Shown here: piece after piece, positions 16,381-24,902 of the stretch
How the letters are laid out: each line of letters starts with the position of its first letter
How positions within the stretch are numbered: the first letter of the stretch is position 1
NCBI GenBank assembly: GCA_044368415.1
Contig: JBIPLJ010000013.1
Span: 15,423-79,422 of the forward strand
DNA: 64,000 nt
Source of the DNA: UBA4615 sp044368415
Lineage (GTDB): Bacteria; Pseudomonadota; Gammaproteobacteria; Burkholderiales; Burkholderiaceae_E
Reading direction: 5' to 3'
Made by a program: the position numbers and the translations under genes
The notes under the pieces: model-generated
What the model was told of the DNA's origin: nothing
The model's input: only the letters and a program-made list of their open reading frames with translations
The model's database searches: none

Positions 16381-18121
16381 GGATCGTGATCCTCCAGCTG
16401 TTGAAGGTGCCGGTGTCAGCGGGCGCCAGGTCGCTCACCTCGAGGCGCCAGACGCCGTTGGCCACGCCATCGAGATGGCGGACCGAGCCGAAGACGTGGC
16501 CGGCCCTGTAGCTGCCGCAGTTCGAACCTCCGCAGCTGCGGCGGTCGGCGAACACGCTGGCGGCGCCGTCCGGGGCGATGAGCCGCACCTTCAGGTCGCC
16601 AGCGTAGGTGTGGTCCGAGCTCAGCGAGACTTCGACGAACTCGACCTTGTTGATGCCGCAACCAGTGAAGGTGAGGTCGCTGCCGACCACAGTGCCGATC
16701 CCGGCCGCGGTCGAGTCGGGCAGCGCCAGGTTGACCGTCTTGGAGAGCGAGCATGGGATCAGCGACCCGCTGCCGCCGACCGAGGTCCAGGCCGAGGCGG
16801 CGCGCACGGCCTCCGTCGCGTCGACGACACCGAAGCCGTACTTGTGGCTGAACGCGCGGGTCTGGTTGTCGGAGCGCTTGGACGGCAGCGCGCTCGGCTC
16901 CCAGCTCGTATCGCTCGGGTTCGTGCGGCGCGCGGTGCTCGCGATCAGCAGGCGCACGTCGCGCCAGGTGAGGTTCGGATTCGCGGCGAGCATCAGCGCG
17001 ACCACGCCCGAGACCATCGGCGCGGATGCCGAGGTGCCGGTGAAGTCGGTGCGCGTGCCGCCGAGCAGCGAAGTGGTGACGACGTTCGGCGTGCCCGTCC
17101 CCGAGGAGGGCGCGCAGGCGGTGAGGTTTGCACCGGGCTCCGAATAGGCGGCCACGGTGCCGGTCTTGTCGACCGCGCAGACCGCGATCACGCCGAGCAC
17201 GTTCACGTAGCCGTCATAGTTCGAGTTGTCGACCTGGCAGGCGCCCCCGGCGCCCCCGACTCGCAGGTAGCAGCCGCCGTTACCGCCGGAGAAGACGTAG
17301 ACCGAGCCCTTTCCGCCGCGGCCGGTGTCGATGCCCCGGCGCAGCGCCGCGGTGAAGAGCGCGTCGGGCGCATGCAGCGAGCCGTCGTCCGGTGAGCCCC
17401 AGCTGTTGTGGTAGACGCCGACCGCGGCCGCGTCGCGGTTGAGCGCATCGGCGATGTCGACGTCGGTGCCGCTGATCAGCGCGTCATACGCGACCAGCGA
17501 GGCCCGCGGCGCCACGCCTGCGCCCGCGACCGCGTTGCCGTCGCGGGCCGCCGCCAGCCCCGCGACCGCGGTGCCGTGGCCCTCGATGGGTCCGTTCGCG
17601 TCGCTGGCTGTGGAGCAGGGCAGCGGCCAGGGGCTGGCGAAGTTGGTCGCCCGGTAGCTGTAGCTCCCGCCTTCGACCAGGTTGGGCCTAAGGTCCGGAT
17701 GGGTAACCTCGATCGCGTCGTCGATGACAGCGATCCGCGCCCCCGCACCCTTGGTGATCGCCCAGGCGGCCGACACACGCAGGTCCTCGCCGAAGACGCC
17801 GCCGTTCTGGCCGGTGTTCGTCAGGTGCCACTGTTGCGCCAGCAGCGGATCGATGCCCGAGAGCACAGCGGGCGCGACGATCGAGTACTCGGCACAGTTG
17901 GGTCCGACGGCGACCTTGCCGTTGACCGGGGCGGGGGCCGGAGCGGGGGCAGGCGCTGGCCCTGGAGAGGGCGAAGGCGAAGGCGAAGGCGAGGGCGAAG
18001 GCGAGGTCGCCGGGCTGTCGCCACCGCCGCCGCAGCCCGTGAGGCCGGCAAGCGCCGCGGCGAGCACCAGGGCGGGTGCCAGACGGAGGGCGGAGGTCGA
18101 GCGGAGCAGAGTTACGCGCAT
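16364..18121 (-). CDS. Kexin-like S8 serine protease, lipoprotein, with P-domain
   Basis: A 585-residue exported protease. A lipoprotein signal ends in LAGLTGC (Cys30), followed by a Ser-Pro and Ala-Pro linker (residues about 35–65). The catalytic residues are D134 (AVIDDAIEVTHPDL), H182 (GHGTAVAGLAAA), the oxyanion Asn239 (HNSWGSPDDG) and S364 (GTSASAPMVSG). The S-W-G-x-x-D-D-G and GRGGKGSVYVFSGGNGG segments are those of the kexin/proprotein-convertase branch. A P-domain follows (about residues 470–585: SSDHTYAGDLKVRLIAPDG, GVWRLEVSDLAPADTGTFNS). No N-terminal propeptide lies between linker and protease; a propeptide-like protein is encoded by the overlapping downstream gene. The protease is probably anchored to a membrane and acts in the periplasm or at the cell surface. 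Confidence 0.85.
   Translation of the reverse strand: MRVTLLRSTSALRLAPALVLAAALAGLTGCGGGGDSPATSPSPSPSPSPSPSPGPAPAPAPAPAPVNGKVAVGPNCAEYSIVAPAVLSGIDPLLAQQWHLTNTGQNGGVFGEDLRVSAAWAITKGAGARIAVIDDAIEVTHPDLRPNLVEGGSYSYRATNFASPWPLPCSTASDANGPIEGHGTAVAGLAAARDGNAVAGAGVAPRASLVAYDALISGTDVDIADALNRDAAAVGVYHNSWGSPDDGSLHAPDALFTAALRRGIDTGRGGKGSVYVFSGGNGGCYLRVGGAGGACQVDNSNYDGYVNVLGVIAVCAVDKTGTVAAYSEPGANLTACAPSSGTGTPNVVTTSLLGGTRTDFTGTSASAPMVSGVVALMLAANPNLTWRDVRLLIASTARRTNPSDTSWEPSALPSKRSDNQTRAFSHKYGFGVVDATEAVRAASAWTSVGGSGSLIPCSLSKTVNLALPDSTAAGIGTVVGSDLTFTGCGINKVEFVEVSLSSDHTYAGDLKVRLIAPDGAASVFADRRSCGGSNCGSYRAGHVFGSVRHLDGVANGVWRLEVSDLAPADTGTFNSWRITIHGRSN
17971..18006. repeat. 6-bp repeat encoding the Ser-Pro linker of the kexin-like protease
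   Basis: Six units of GCGAAG or GCGAGG encode alternating Ser and Pro just after the lipobox. The linker probably holds the protease away from the membrane. Units differ at one base, so the repeat is older than the perfect ones elsewhere in the window. Confidence 0.8.
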
Positions 18122-18371
18122 GAGGGGTCGGAAGTCGAAGGCAGGCGTCGCCCGATGCGGGCGCGGGCCTGAGCCGGCAGTACACAGTATCGGCCGGCGC
18201 ACGAACCTTACCGTCTGTGCCGGCGACAGACGGACAGGACGGCTGGCGCGTCGGCGCGCCCGCCTTCGCCCCGTCGAGTCAGCGCGGAAATGGAACGGCA
18301 CGGCTCGGGGCGAGGTGCGGACGTCCGTGGGAGAATCGGCGCCTTCCCGCGCGACCGCCCCAGGCCCTCGA

Positions 18372-19220
18372 ATGCTCCGCACGCCCGACACGTTCCGCCC
18401 GGCGCTCGATGTCGCGCTGCACGACGACGCCATCGTCCACCTGTTCGCGCGCGACGCGCTCGTGCAGCCGCTCGACGAGCCGCACCCGATGCGCTGGCGC
18501 ACGCTGCGGATGTTCGGCTTCGAGGCGGCGCGAGTGCAACCGATCGGAAGGCACGAGGGCGCCGATCACCTGGCAGTCGCGCTGCCCGACGACCATCCGG
18601 CCGACCGGATGCCCGACGGCTGGCGCGCGGCGGGGCTTCGCAGCTGGTTCGGCATGCTCGACGACGCGACGCTGTCGATCGCGATGCGCGGCGTGCAGAT
18701 GCTGGAATGGGACCGCACCCACCGCTTCTGCGGCGCCTGCGGCACGCCGACCGAGCAGGCCGCCGGCGAGCGCGCCAAGCGCTGCCCGTCCTGCGGCCTG
18801 ACCGTCTACCCGCGGATCTCGCCGGCGATGATGGTGCTGGTGACACGCGGTGACGAACTGCTGCTCGGGCGCGGCGTGAACTTCCCGCCGGGGCGCTACA
18901 GCGCGCTGGCCGGCTTCCTCGAGGCTGGCGAGACCATCGAGGAGTGCGTGGCCCGCGAGGTGATGGAGGAGACCAACATCGAGGTGCGCGACCTGCGCTA
19001 CTTCGGCAGCCAGAGCTGGCCGTTCCCGAACTCGCTGATGATCGCCTTCACCGCCGAATACGCCGGTGGCGAGCTGCGCCACGATCCGGCCGAGCTGGCC
19101 GACGCACAGTGGTTCCCCCTCGATGGGCTGCCGGGCATTGGGCTGCCGCACATGCCACCCAGCCTGAGCATCGCGCGCGCGCTGATCGACGCGACGATCG
19201 CGCGGATGCGGCATGGCTGA
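18372..19220 (+). CDS. nudC: NADH pyrophosphatase / NAD-cap RNA hydrolase NudC
   Basis: A 282-residue Nudix hydrolase that cleaves NAD(H) and removes NAD caps from RNA 5' ends. A zinc ribbon with four cysteines (CGACGTPTEQ, then CPSCGLTVYP) precedes the Nudix box GFLEAGETIEECVAREVMEE. The downstream SQSWPFPNSLM is the NudC subfamily motif (usually SQPWPFP). The ATG at 18372 gives a normal N-terminus and comes just after an open but unrelated upstream extension. It is divergent from the protease gene, with 250 bp between them. Likely a single-gene unit, perhaps with the doubtful 48-codon frame at its end. Confidence 0.93.
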   Translation: MLRTPDTFRPALDVALHDDAIVHLFARDALVQPLDEPHPMRWRTLRMFGFEAARVQPIGRHEGADHLAVALPDDHPADRMPDGWRAAGLRSWFGMLDDATLSIAMRGVQMLEWDRTHRFCGACGTPTEQAAGERAKRCPSCGLTVYPRISPAMMVLVTRGDELLLGRGVNFPPGRYSALAGFLEAGETIEECVAREVMEETNIEVRDLRYFGSQSWPFPNSLMIAFTAEYAGGELRHDPAELADAQWFPLDGLPGIGLPHMPPSLSIARALIDATIARMRHG

Positions 19221-19359
19221 TCGCCCGCAGGCGATGGCGAACCTCGACGAGCTCGAGGCGGTGCCCGGCCTCGACGCCGCGCTGCTGCGCGTGGCCGCGC
19301 AGGCTGCCTGCGACCGGATCCGGGGCACGGCGTCGTCGGTTCCGAGCGCGGCCTGCTGA
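19213..19359 (+). CDS. Possible small ORF overlapping the end of nudC (48 aa)
   Basis: An ATG at 19213 overlaps the nudC stop by 8 nt and opens a 48-codon frame (MADRPQAMANLDELEAVPGL). The residue composition is protein-like, with several Leu, Asp and Glu residues, and the overlap is the type seen in coupled genes. I recognise no family and no independent ribosome-binding site. It may be chance. Confidence 0.2.
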   Translation: MADRPQAMANLDELEAVPGLDAALLRVAAQAACDRIRGTASSVPSAAC

Positions 19360-19554
19360 GCGCGCGGCCGAGCGGCACCGGGCTCGGCCGATCGACCGCC
19401 GGCACCGTGCCGTTGGCCCGGCTGTCGGCGCGGTGCCCAGGCACATCGGGGCGGGCTGTCACCATCGGACGATCCCGACTCCCTCCCTGCACGATTCGGA
19501 GCTGAGGGCGCAAAGCGCCCGATGCCGCACCGCGCGTGCCTGACCGGAACGTCC

Positions 19555-20697
19555 ATGTCCTCAGTGTTCGGCATCGATCAGGCCCGCGACTACATGCACA
19601 AGCTGCTCGGCGCGATGGTGCGCGGCGGCGGGTCGGACCTGTTCATCTCGGCGGAATCCCCACCGTCGATGAAAGCGAACGGCGAGATGCGCGCGCTGGC
19701 CGAGCAGAAGCTCGTCCCGGCCCTGACCGAGAAGCTCGCGCATTCGATGATGAATGAACGGCAGATCGACGAGTTCCGCAAGGAGCTCGAGTGCAACTTC
19801 GCGATCAGCGTGCCGGGCATCTCACGCTTCCGGGTGAACGTGTTCGTCCAGCAGCAGTGCGTCGGCATGGTGATCCGGACGATCTCCTCAGAGATCCCGA
19901 ACTTCGAGAAGCTCGGTCTGCCCGAGACGCTGAAGAGCGTGATCATGACCAAACGCGGCCTGGTGCTGGTGGTCGGCGGCACCGGCTCGGGCAAGTCGAC
20001 GACGCTCGCGGCGATGATCGATCACCGCAACCGCACGTCGAAAGGTCACATCATCACGGTCGAGGATCCGGTCGAGTACGTGCACGTGCCCAAGGGCTGC
20101 TTGATCACGCACCGGGAGGTCGGCGTGGACACACTCAGCTGGCACGCAGCGCTCAAGAACACACTGCGCCAGGCACCCGACGTCATCCTGATCGGCGAGA
20201 TCCGCGACACCGAAACGATGGAGCACGCGATCGCATTCGCCGAGACCGGGCACCTGTGCCTGGGCACCCTGCATGCGAACAACGCGAACCAAGCGATCGA
20301 CCGGATCATCAACTTCTTCCCGGAGGAGCGGCGCAACCAGCTGCTGATGGATCTGTCGTCGAACATGCGGGCGATCGTCTCGCAGCGGCTGGTGCGCACC
20401 GCCGACGGCAAGGGGCGCAAGGCGGCGATCGAGATCCTGATCAACACACCGAGCCTCGCCGAGAAGATCCGCGAGGGCGAGTTCCACGAGATCAAGTCGA
20501 TCATGAGCAAGTCGCGCGAGCTCGGGATGATGACCTTCGACGACGCGCTCTTCGACCTCTACGACACGGGCCACATCGCCTACGAGGAGGCGATCCGCAA
20601 TGCCGACAGCGCCAATGAGCTGCGCCTGAACATCAAACTCAAGAGCCGCCGTGGCGAGCCGGCCCAGAAGGCGCGGGTCGACCTGGCGATCGAGTAA
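19555..20697 (+). CDS. pilU: Type IV pilus retraction ATPase, PilT/PilU family (PilU)
   Basis: A 380-residue hexameric secretion-type ATPase. It has Walker A GGTGSGKSTT, the Asp box and Walker B VILIGEIRDTE, and the His box LGTLHANNANQ; the last matches PilU rather than PilT (usually LHTNS). The conserved N-terminal GGSDLFISAESPP segment is present. PilU assists PilT in pilus depolymerisation and twitching. Length is usual for PilU. The in-frame ATG at 19522 would add 11 atypical residues, so 19555 was chosen. No pilT or other pilus gene is in the window. Its 3' end overlaps the convergent pdeM gene by 59 bp. Confidence 0.9.
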   Translation: MSSVFGIDQARDYMHKLLGAMVRGGGSDLFISAESPPSMKANGEMRALAEQKLVPALTEKLAHSMMNERQIDEFRKELECNFAISVPGISRFRVNVFVQQQCVGMVIRTISSEIPNFEKLGLPETLKSVIMTKRGLVLVVGGTGSGKSTTLAAMIDHRNRTSKGHIITVEDPVEYVHVPKGCLITHREVGVDTLSWHAALKNTLRQAPDVILIGEIRDTETMEHAIAFAETGHLCLGTLHANNANQAIDRIINFFPEERRNQLLMDLSSNMRAIVSQRLVRTADGKGRKAAIEILINTPSLAEKIREGEFHEIKSIMSKSRELGMMTFDDALFDLYDTGHIAYEEAIRNADSANELRLNIKLKSRRGEPAQKARVDLAIE

Positions 20698-21490
20698 CCC
20701 GCGGCACTTCGAACACCCGGTCGCCCGCGATCGCGAACAGCCGCTGCGGCGCGGCGCGCGAGACGCTGGCCGAGCCGGTGAAGTCGCCGAACGCGGGCAG
20801 CACCGCTTGCCCGGGCCCCACGCTGAAACACGGCAGCCTCGCCGAGTCGCCGCCGCGCCCGCGCAGCCGCACCGCCGGATGCAGGTGGCCGGCAAGCCGG
20901 TAGCCAGGGGCCGTGCGCCGGGCTCGGCCGGAGTCGGAGTCGGAGTCGGAGTCGGAGTCGGAGTCGGAGTCGGAGTCGGAGTCGGAGTCGGAGTCGGAGT
21001 CGGAGTCGGAGTCGGGCGCATTGTCGGTCGGCTCGTGGCACAGCACGAACGGCCCGAGCGGCGCCGGCGCGTCGACCACCTCGATGCCGAGCTCCGCCGG
21101 CGGGTCGCCCGCGCGGCCGTCGTGGTTGCCGCGCACCAGCACACAGTGCAGCCCGGTGCGCTCGGCGCGCCAGGCGCGCAGCGCCGACACCGTCGCCGCG
21201 GCCTGCGCGGGCCGCGCATGCAGCAGGTCGCCGAGAACCACCAGGCGGCGCGCGCCGCAGTCGTCGACCAGCGCACCGAGCCGGCGCAGCGTGGCCTCGG
21301 TGGGGCCGGCGGGCACCGGCACGCCGAGCGCGCGGAAGGTCTCGGCCTTGCCGAGGTGCACGTCGGCGACGAACAGCGTCGCCTCGCCCGGCCACCAGAT
21401 CGCGCGGCGCGCAAGCAGCCGCACGGCGACCCCGACGAGCTCGAGGTCCAGCCCGCCGAGGCCCTCGGACCTGTATGTCGTCGATGGCAT
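20639..21490 (-). CDS. pdeM: Ligase-associated DNA damage response endonuclease PdeM, with an internal Ser-Asp repeat
   Basis: A 283-residue calcineurin-like phosphoesterase. Motifs in order: VADVHLGK, VLGDLLHA, VRGNHDGR, LCHEPTD and AGHLHPAVRL. This set, with the early LLARRAIWWPGEATLFVAD segment, is the PdeM/ligase-associated phosphoesterase group, which accompanies an Lhr-like helicase, an ATP-dependent ligase and an MBL-fold exonuclease. Those three are present 30–38 kb to the right. Between LCHEPTD and AGHLHP a run of about 14 Ser-Asp dipeptides is inserted, coded by a 6-bp repeat. Two metal-binding motifs flank it, so it should form an exposed acidic loop. The C-terminus overlaps pilU tail-to-tail by 59 bp. 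Confidence 0.8.
   Translation of the reverse strand: MPSTTYRSEGLGGLDLELVGVAVRLLARRAIWWPGEATLFVADVHLGKAETFRALGVPVPAGPTEATLRRLGALVDDCGARRLVVLGDLLHARPAQAAATVSALRAWRAERTGLHCVLVRGNHDGRAGDPPAELGIEVVDAPAPLGPFVLCHEPTDNAPDSDSDSDSDSDSDSDSDSDSDSDSDSDSGRARRTAPGYRLAGHLHPAVRLRGRGGDSARLPCFSVGPGQAVLPAFGDFTGSASVSRAAPQRLFAIAGDRVFEVPRVTRSPGRPAPSGPARHGGS
20931..21014. repeat. 6-bp tandem repeat, 14 copies, within pdeM
   Basis: GAGTCG is repeated 14 times without a mismatch. On the pdeM coding strand it encodes alternating Ser and Asp in the middle of the catalytic domain. Perfect identity of units implies recent expansion, and copy changes keep the reading frame. Confidence 0.95.
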
Positions 21491-21585
21491 CAGCGGATTC
21501 TAGCGGCTTGCGCCCTGCGCCGCCGAAGTGCGCTAGGCTGCGCGGCGCATCGCTGCACCCACCCGACGCCGATCCAGGATCCACC

Positions 21586-22521
21586 ATGACCGCCCTGCAC
21601 TTCGACGACGCCGACGTCCGTCGGCTGCTCAGCCTGGAGGTCCTGCTGCCCGCGATGCGGCGCGCGCTCGCCGACCTGTCGGCCGGGCGGGTGGTGCAGC
21701 CGCTGCGTACGGTGATGGAGATACCGGCCGAGCAGGGCTACTTCTTCCTCAAGCCCGCGCTGACCGCCGACGCGCTCGCCACCAAACTGATCACGCTCAT
21801 CCCCGGCAACCCGGCACGGGGACTGCCGACGCTGCTGGCCACCATCGTCCTGATGGACCCGGCCACCGGCCGTACGCTGGCCACCATGGACGGCACCTGG
21901 ATCACCGCGCTGCGGACCGCGGCGGTGTCGGCGGTCGCGGCCGACGCGATCGTGCCGCCCGGGCCTCAGGTGGTGGCGATGCTGGGCAGCGGCGCGCTCG
22001 CGCGCACCCACGCGGCGGCGCTGCGCGCGGTGCGGCCAATCTCCGAGATCCGCGTCTGGAGCCGGGATCCGGCGAACGTCGCGCGCTGCGCGGCCGAGAT
22101 CGACGGGGTGGCCTGCGCGAGCGCCGAGGCCGCGGTCCGCGGCGCCGACATCGTCTGCACGGTCACCAACGCAAGCGCGCCGGTGCTGCGCGGCGCGTGG
22201 CTCGAGCCGGGCGCGTTCGTCGCCGCGGTCGGCGCGCCGCGCCCGAGCTGGCGCGAGCTCGACGACGAGGCCATGCGCCATCTGCTGATCGCCGACAGCC
22301 GCCACTCGGCCGAACACGAGTCCGGCGACGTCATCGACTCGGGCGCGACGGTGAGCGCCGAGATCGGCGAGATTCTCGCCGGCACGGTGCAACCACCGCC
22401 CCGTGGCACGACGGTCATCTTCAAGGCCCTGGGGCAGGCGGTCGAGGACGCGGTCTCGGCGCGGCTGGTCTACGACCGTGCGCTCGCGGAGCGGAACGCG
22501 GCGACGGGAGGGCGGACGTGA
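21586..22521 (+). CDS. Ornithine cyclodeaminase / mu-crystallin family protein
   Basis: A 311-residue Rossmann-fold enzyme. Signatures are ATKLITLIPGNPARGLPTLL in the substrate domain, GTWITALRTAAVSAVAADAI, the dinucleotide loop AMLGSGALARTHAAAL, and IADSRHSAEHESGDVI. The family includes ornithine cyclodeaminase, alanine dehydrogenase and ketimine/delta-1-pyrroline-2-carboxylate reductases. The overlap (4 nt) with a D-amino-acid-oxidase-type flavoenzyme gene favours an imine reductase working on a product of that flavoenzyme; this is inference. The ATG at 21586 is preceded by GGATCC rather than a strong Shine–Dalgarno sequence. Divergent from pdeM with 95 bp between starts. Confidence 0.85.
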   Translation: MTALHFDDADVRRLLSLEVLLPAMRRALADLSAGRVVQPLRTVMEIPAEQGYFFLKPALTADALATKLITLIPGNPARGLPTLLATIVLMDPATGRTLATMDGTWITALRTAAVSAVAADAIVPPGPQVVAMLGSGALARTHAAALRAVRPISEIRVWSRDPANVARCAAEIDGVACASAEAAVRGADIVCTVTNASAPVLRGAWLEPGAFVAAVGAPRPSWRELDDEAMRHLLIADSRHSAEHESGDVIDSGATVSAEIGEILAGTVQPPPRGTTVIFKALGQAVEDAVSARLVYDRALAERNAATGGRT

Positions 22522-23855
22522 GCGGCGGAGCGCGCGACGGCGGAGCGCGCGACGGCGGAGCGCGCGACGGTGGAGGAGACGGTGCGCGCTGCGATGGAGG
22601 CGATGGTGCGGGCGGCGCGGCGGGCGGCGCGACAGGAGACGCGACAAGGGGCGCGGCAGACGCGCCTGGTACCGACCTCGCCGTCGACGTCGCGATCGTC
22701 GGCGCGGGCATCGCCGGCGCCTCGGTCGCCTACTGGCTGACCCGGCTCGACCCGACGCTGTCGGTGGCGATCGTCGAGCGCGATACCGGCTTCTCGCTGG
22801 CCTCCTCGCAGCGCTCGGCGAGCTCGATCCGCCAGCAGTTCTCCACCCCGGTGAACATCCGGATGTCACAGTTCGGCCTGGCGTTCCTGCGCGAGGCGGC
22901 CGATCGGCTCGAGGTCGACGGCGACCGCCCCGAGATTGGCTTGCAGACCCCCGGCTACCTGTACCTCGCGACGCCGCCGCAGGCCGACGCGCTGCGCGCG
23001 CTGAACGCGGTGCAGCGGGCGCACGACGCGCCCATCGAGCTCCTCGATCCGTCGGCGCTGTCGGCACGCTTTCCGTGGCTGGCGACCAGCGACCTCGCGC
23101 TCGGCGCGCTCGGGGCCGGGGCCGAAGGCTGGTTCGACGGGCCGGCGCTGCACACCGCGATGCTGCGGCGCGCCCGCGCGCAGGGCGCGCGGCTGGTGCG
23201 CGGCGAGGTGGCGGGGCTCGAGCTGGTCGGGGCCGGCGAGGCGCGCCGGGTCGGCGCGCTGCGCCTGGCCGACGGCGGCGTGGTGCGCTGCGGTCATGCG
23301 GTGATCGCCGCCGGCGCCTGGTCTCGCCCGGTGGCCGCATACGCGGGCATCGCACTGCCTGTGCATGCGCGCCGCCGCACGGTGTTCGTGGTCTCATGCC
23401 CCGAACCGCTGCCCGACTGCCCGCTGGTGATCGATCCGACCGGGTTCTGGTTCCGGCCGGAAAGCCGCGCGTTCATCGGCGGCACGACACCCGACCCGGA
23501 CGAGGACGACCTGCCGCTCGAACCGAACCTCGTCGAGTTCGACGAGGCGCTGTGGGCGGCGTTTGCGCACCGCGTGCCGGCCTTCGAGGCGCTGCGCGTC
23601 GAGCGCGCCTGGGCGGGGTACTACGAGATGAACCTCTGGGACCACAACGCGCTGCTGGGTCCGTGGCCCGGCCTGGCGAACCTGCACGCGGCCACCGGCT
23701 TCTCCGGCCACGGGATGCAGCAGGCGCCGGCGGCCGGACGTGGCGTGGCCGAGTGTGTGCTGCACGGCGCCTGGCGCACGCTCGACCTGTCGGACCTGTC
23801 GGTCGCGCGACTGGCCGAGGGCCGCCGGGTGATGGAAGCGAACGTGATCGGCTGA
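22518..23855 (+). CDS. FAD-dependent oxidoreductase, D-amino acid oxidase (DAO) family
   Basis: A 445-residue flavoprotein. After about 55 low-complexity Gly/Ala/Asp/Arg residues comes the FAD-binding motif DVAIVGAGIAGASVAYWL. ASSQRSASSIRQQFSTPVNI and MNLWDHNALLGPWPGLANLH with ATGFSGHGMQQAPAAGRGVA resemble the FOXRED1/sarcosine-dehydrogenase branch of DAO enzymes. These oxidise amines or amino acids to imines. The GTG start overlaps the upstream stop (GTGA). The repetitive N-terminal extension (15-bp DNA repeat, three copies) is not part of the fold; translation might begin further in, but no better start with a ribosome-binding site was seen. The substrate is unknown. Confidence 0.82.
   Translation: MSGGARDGGARDGGARDGGGDGARCDGGDGAGGAAGGATGDATRGAADAPGTDLAVDVAIVGAGIAGASVAYWLTRLDPTLSVAIVERDTGFSLASSQRSASSIRQQFSTPVNIRMSQFGLAFLREAADRLEVDGDRPEIGLQTPGYLYLATPPQADALRALNAVQRAHDAPIELLDPSALSARFPWLATSDLALGALGAGAEGWFDGPALHTAMLRRARAQGARLVRGEVAGLELVGAGEARRVGALRLADGGVVRCGHAVIAAGAWSRPVAAYAGIALPVHARRRTVFVVSCPEPLPDCPLVIDPTGFWFRPESRAFIGGTTPDPDEDDLPLEPNLVEFDEALWAAFAHRVPAFEALRVERAWAGYYEMNLWDHNALLGPWPGLANLHAATGFSGHGMQQAPAAGRGVAECVLHGAWRTLDLSDLSVARLAEGRRVMEANVIG
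22524..22568. repeat. 15-bp tandem repeat, three copies, at the start of the FAD oxidoreductase gene
   Basis: The unit GGCGGAGCGCGCGAC occurs three times in a row and encodes Gly-Gly-Ala-Arg-Asp. A fourth unit is diverged. It lies within the first 20 codons, before the flavin-binding domain. Confidence 0.85.
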
Positions 23856-24113
23856 GGCGCGTACCGGCTCACGGTGGAGGAGGCATACGAGCCTGCTGCG
23901 CGCACAGGCCGGCGACCGTCCAGCCGAGGTCGAGACGCTCGTCGCGCCACGGTACGCCCAGTCGCCGCGTCGATCCGCGGCAACAATTCGAGCGCGCGGG
24001 CGATCCGCACCTTCTCGAGCGCCGCGCCGAGTTCGATGCCACAGGATGAGGCCATCCGGCTGACCGGTGATCCGGCATGCTCGAGCCGAAGGCAATCGCT
24101 CCCCGTCGCCGCA

Positions 24114-24902
24114 CTAAGCCAGCGGCTCGAACGCGTACGCATGCATCGCCAGTACGCCCGCCGTGAAGCTCTCGTGCAGCACCGTGCCACGCCCGCCCGC
24201 ACCGGCGGCCACCAGCAGCGGTATGAAGTGCTCGGGCGTCGGATGCGCGCGCGCAGCCTCGGGAGCAATCGACCAGTCCTGCAGCAGGTCCGCGCCGCCG
24301 TCGCGCGCCGCGGCGGACACCCAGTCGGCGAAGCGCCGCGCGTACGGTGCGACCGGCGCATCGGGCCCGCGCGAGAAGACGTCGCGCAAGTTGTGGGTGA
24401 CCGAGCCCGAGCCCATCACCAGCACGCCCTCCTCGTGCAGCGCAGCGAGCGCGCGGCCGCCGGCCACATGGAGGTCGGCATCCATCCGCGCGTCGAGCGA
24501 GACGACGACCACGGGGATGTCGGCCTGCGGGTACATCAGCAGCAGCGGTACCCAGATGCCGTGGTCGAGCCCATCGATCGGCACCTCGCCGACCGGCTCG
24601 ATGCCGGCATCGGCGAGCAGGCCGGCGACCCGCGTGGCCAGCGCGGGATCGCCCGGCGGGTCGTAACGCAGCGCGTATAGGGCGTCGGGAAAGCCACCGA
24701 AGTTATGGACCGCGTGCATCCTCGGCGCCGAGCCGACGGCGATGCCCTGCGCGATGGTGTGCGCCGAGATAGCGACGATCGCGCGCGGGCGCGGCAGCGT
24801 CGCGCCTAGACTGCGCAGGAAGTCGCGCGCGGGCACGTCGTCGAGCGGCAGCGTGGGCGCGCCGTGCGAGACGAAAATCGACGCGGGCGCGGCGCCGCTC
24901 AC
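24114..24902 (-). CDS. LigB-type extradiol dioxygenase (YgiD/DODA family)
   Basis: A 262-residue class III extradiol dioxygenase. Motifs: IFVSHGAPTLPLDD at the N-terminus (metal-ligand His), AIVAISAHTI, DGLDHGIWVPLLLMYPQADI, GSGSVTHNLRDVF and, near the end, PTPEHFIPLLVAAGA. These match the 4,5-DOPA dioxygenase/YgiD family, which opens aromatic diol rings; the physiological substrate in most bacteria is unclear. The GTG start overlaps the upstream SDR stop by 4 nt (GTGA), so the two are probably coupled and may act on the same aromatic compound. Followed by a 258-bp gap in which I recognise nothing. Confidence 0.85.
   Translation of the reverse strand: MSGAAPASIFVSHGAPTLPLDDVPARDFLRSLGATLPRPRAIVAISAHTIAQGIAVGSAPRMHAVHNFGGFPDALYALRYDPPGDPALATRVAGLLADAGIEPVGEVPIDGLDHGIWVPLLLMYPQADIPVVVVSLDARMDADLHVAGGRALAALHEEGVLVMGSGSVTHNLRDVFSRGPDAPVAPYARRFADWVSAAARDGGADLLQDWSIAPEAARAHPTPEHFIPLLVAAGAGGRGTVLHESFTAGVLAMHAYAFEPLA

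Noticed and set aside
23856..24113. Possible gene remnant on the minus strand between the FAD oxidoreductase and dioxygenase genes
   Set aside because: Fragments such as WRDERLDLGWTVAGL look protein-like but sit in different frames and match no family I can name.
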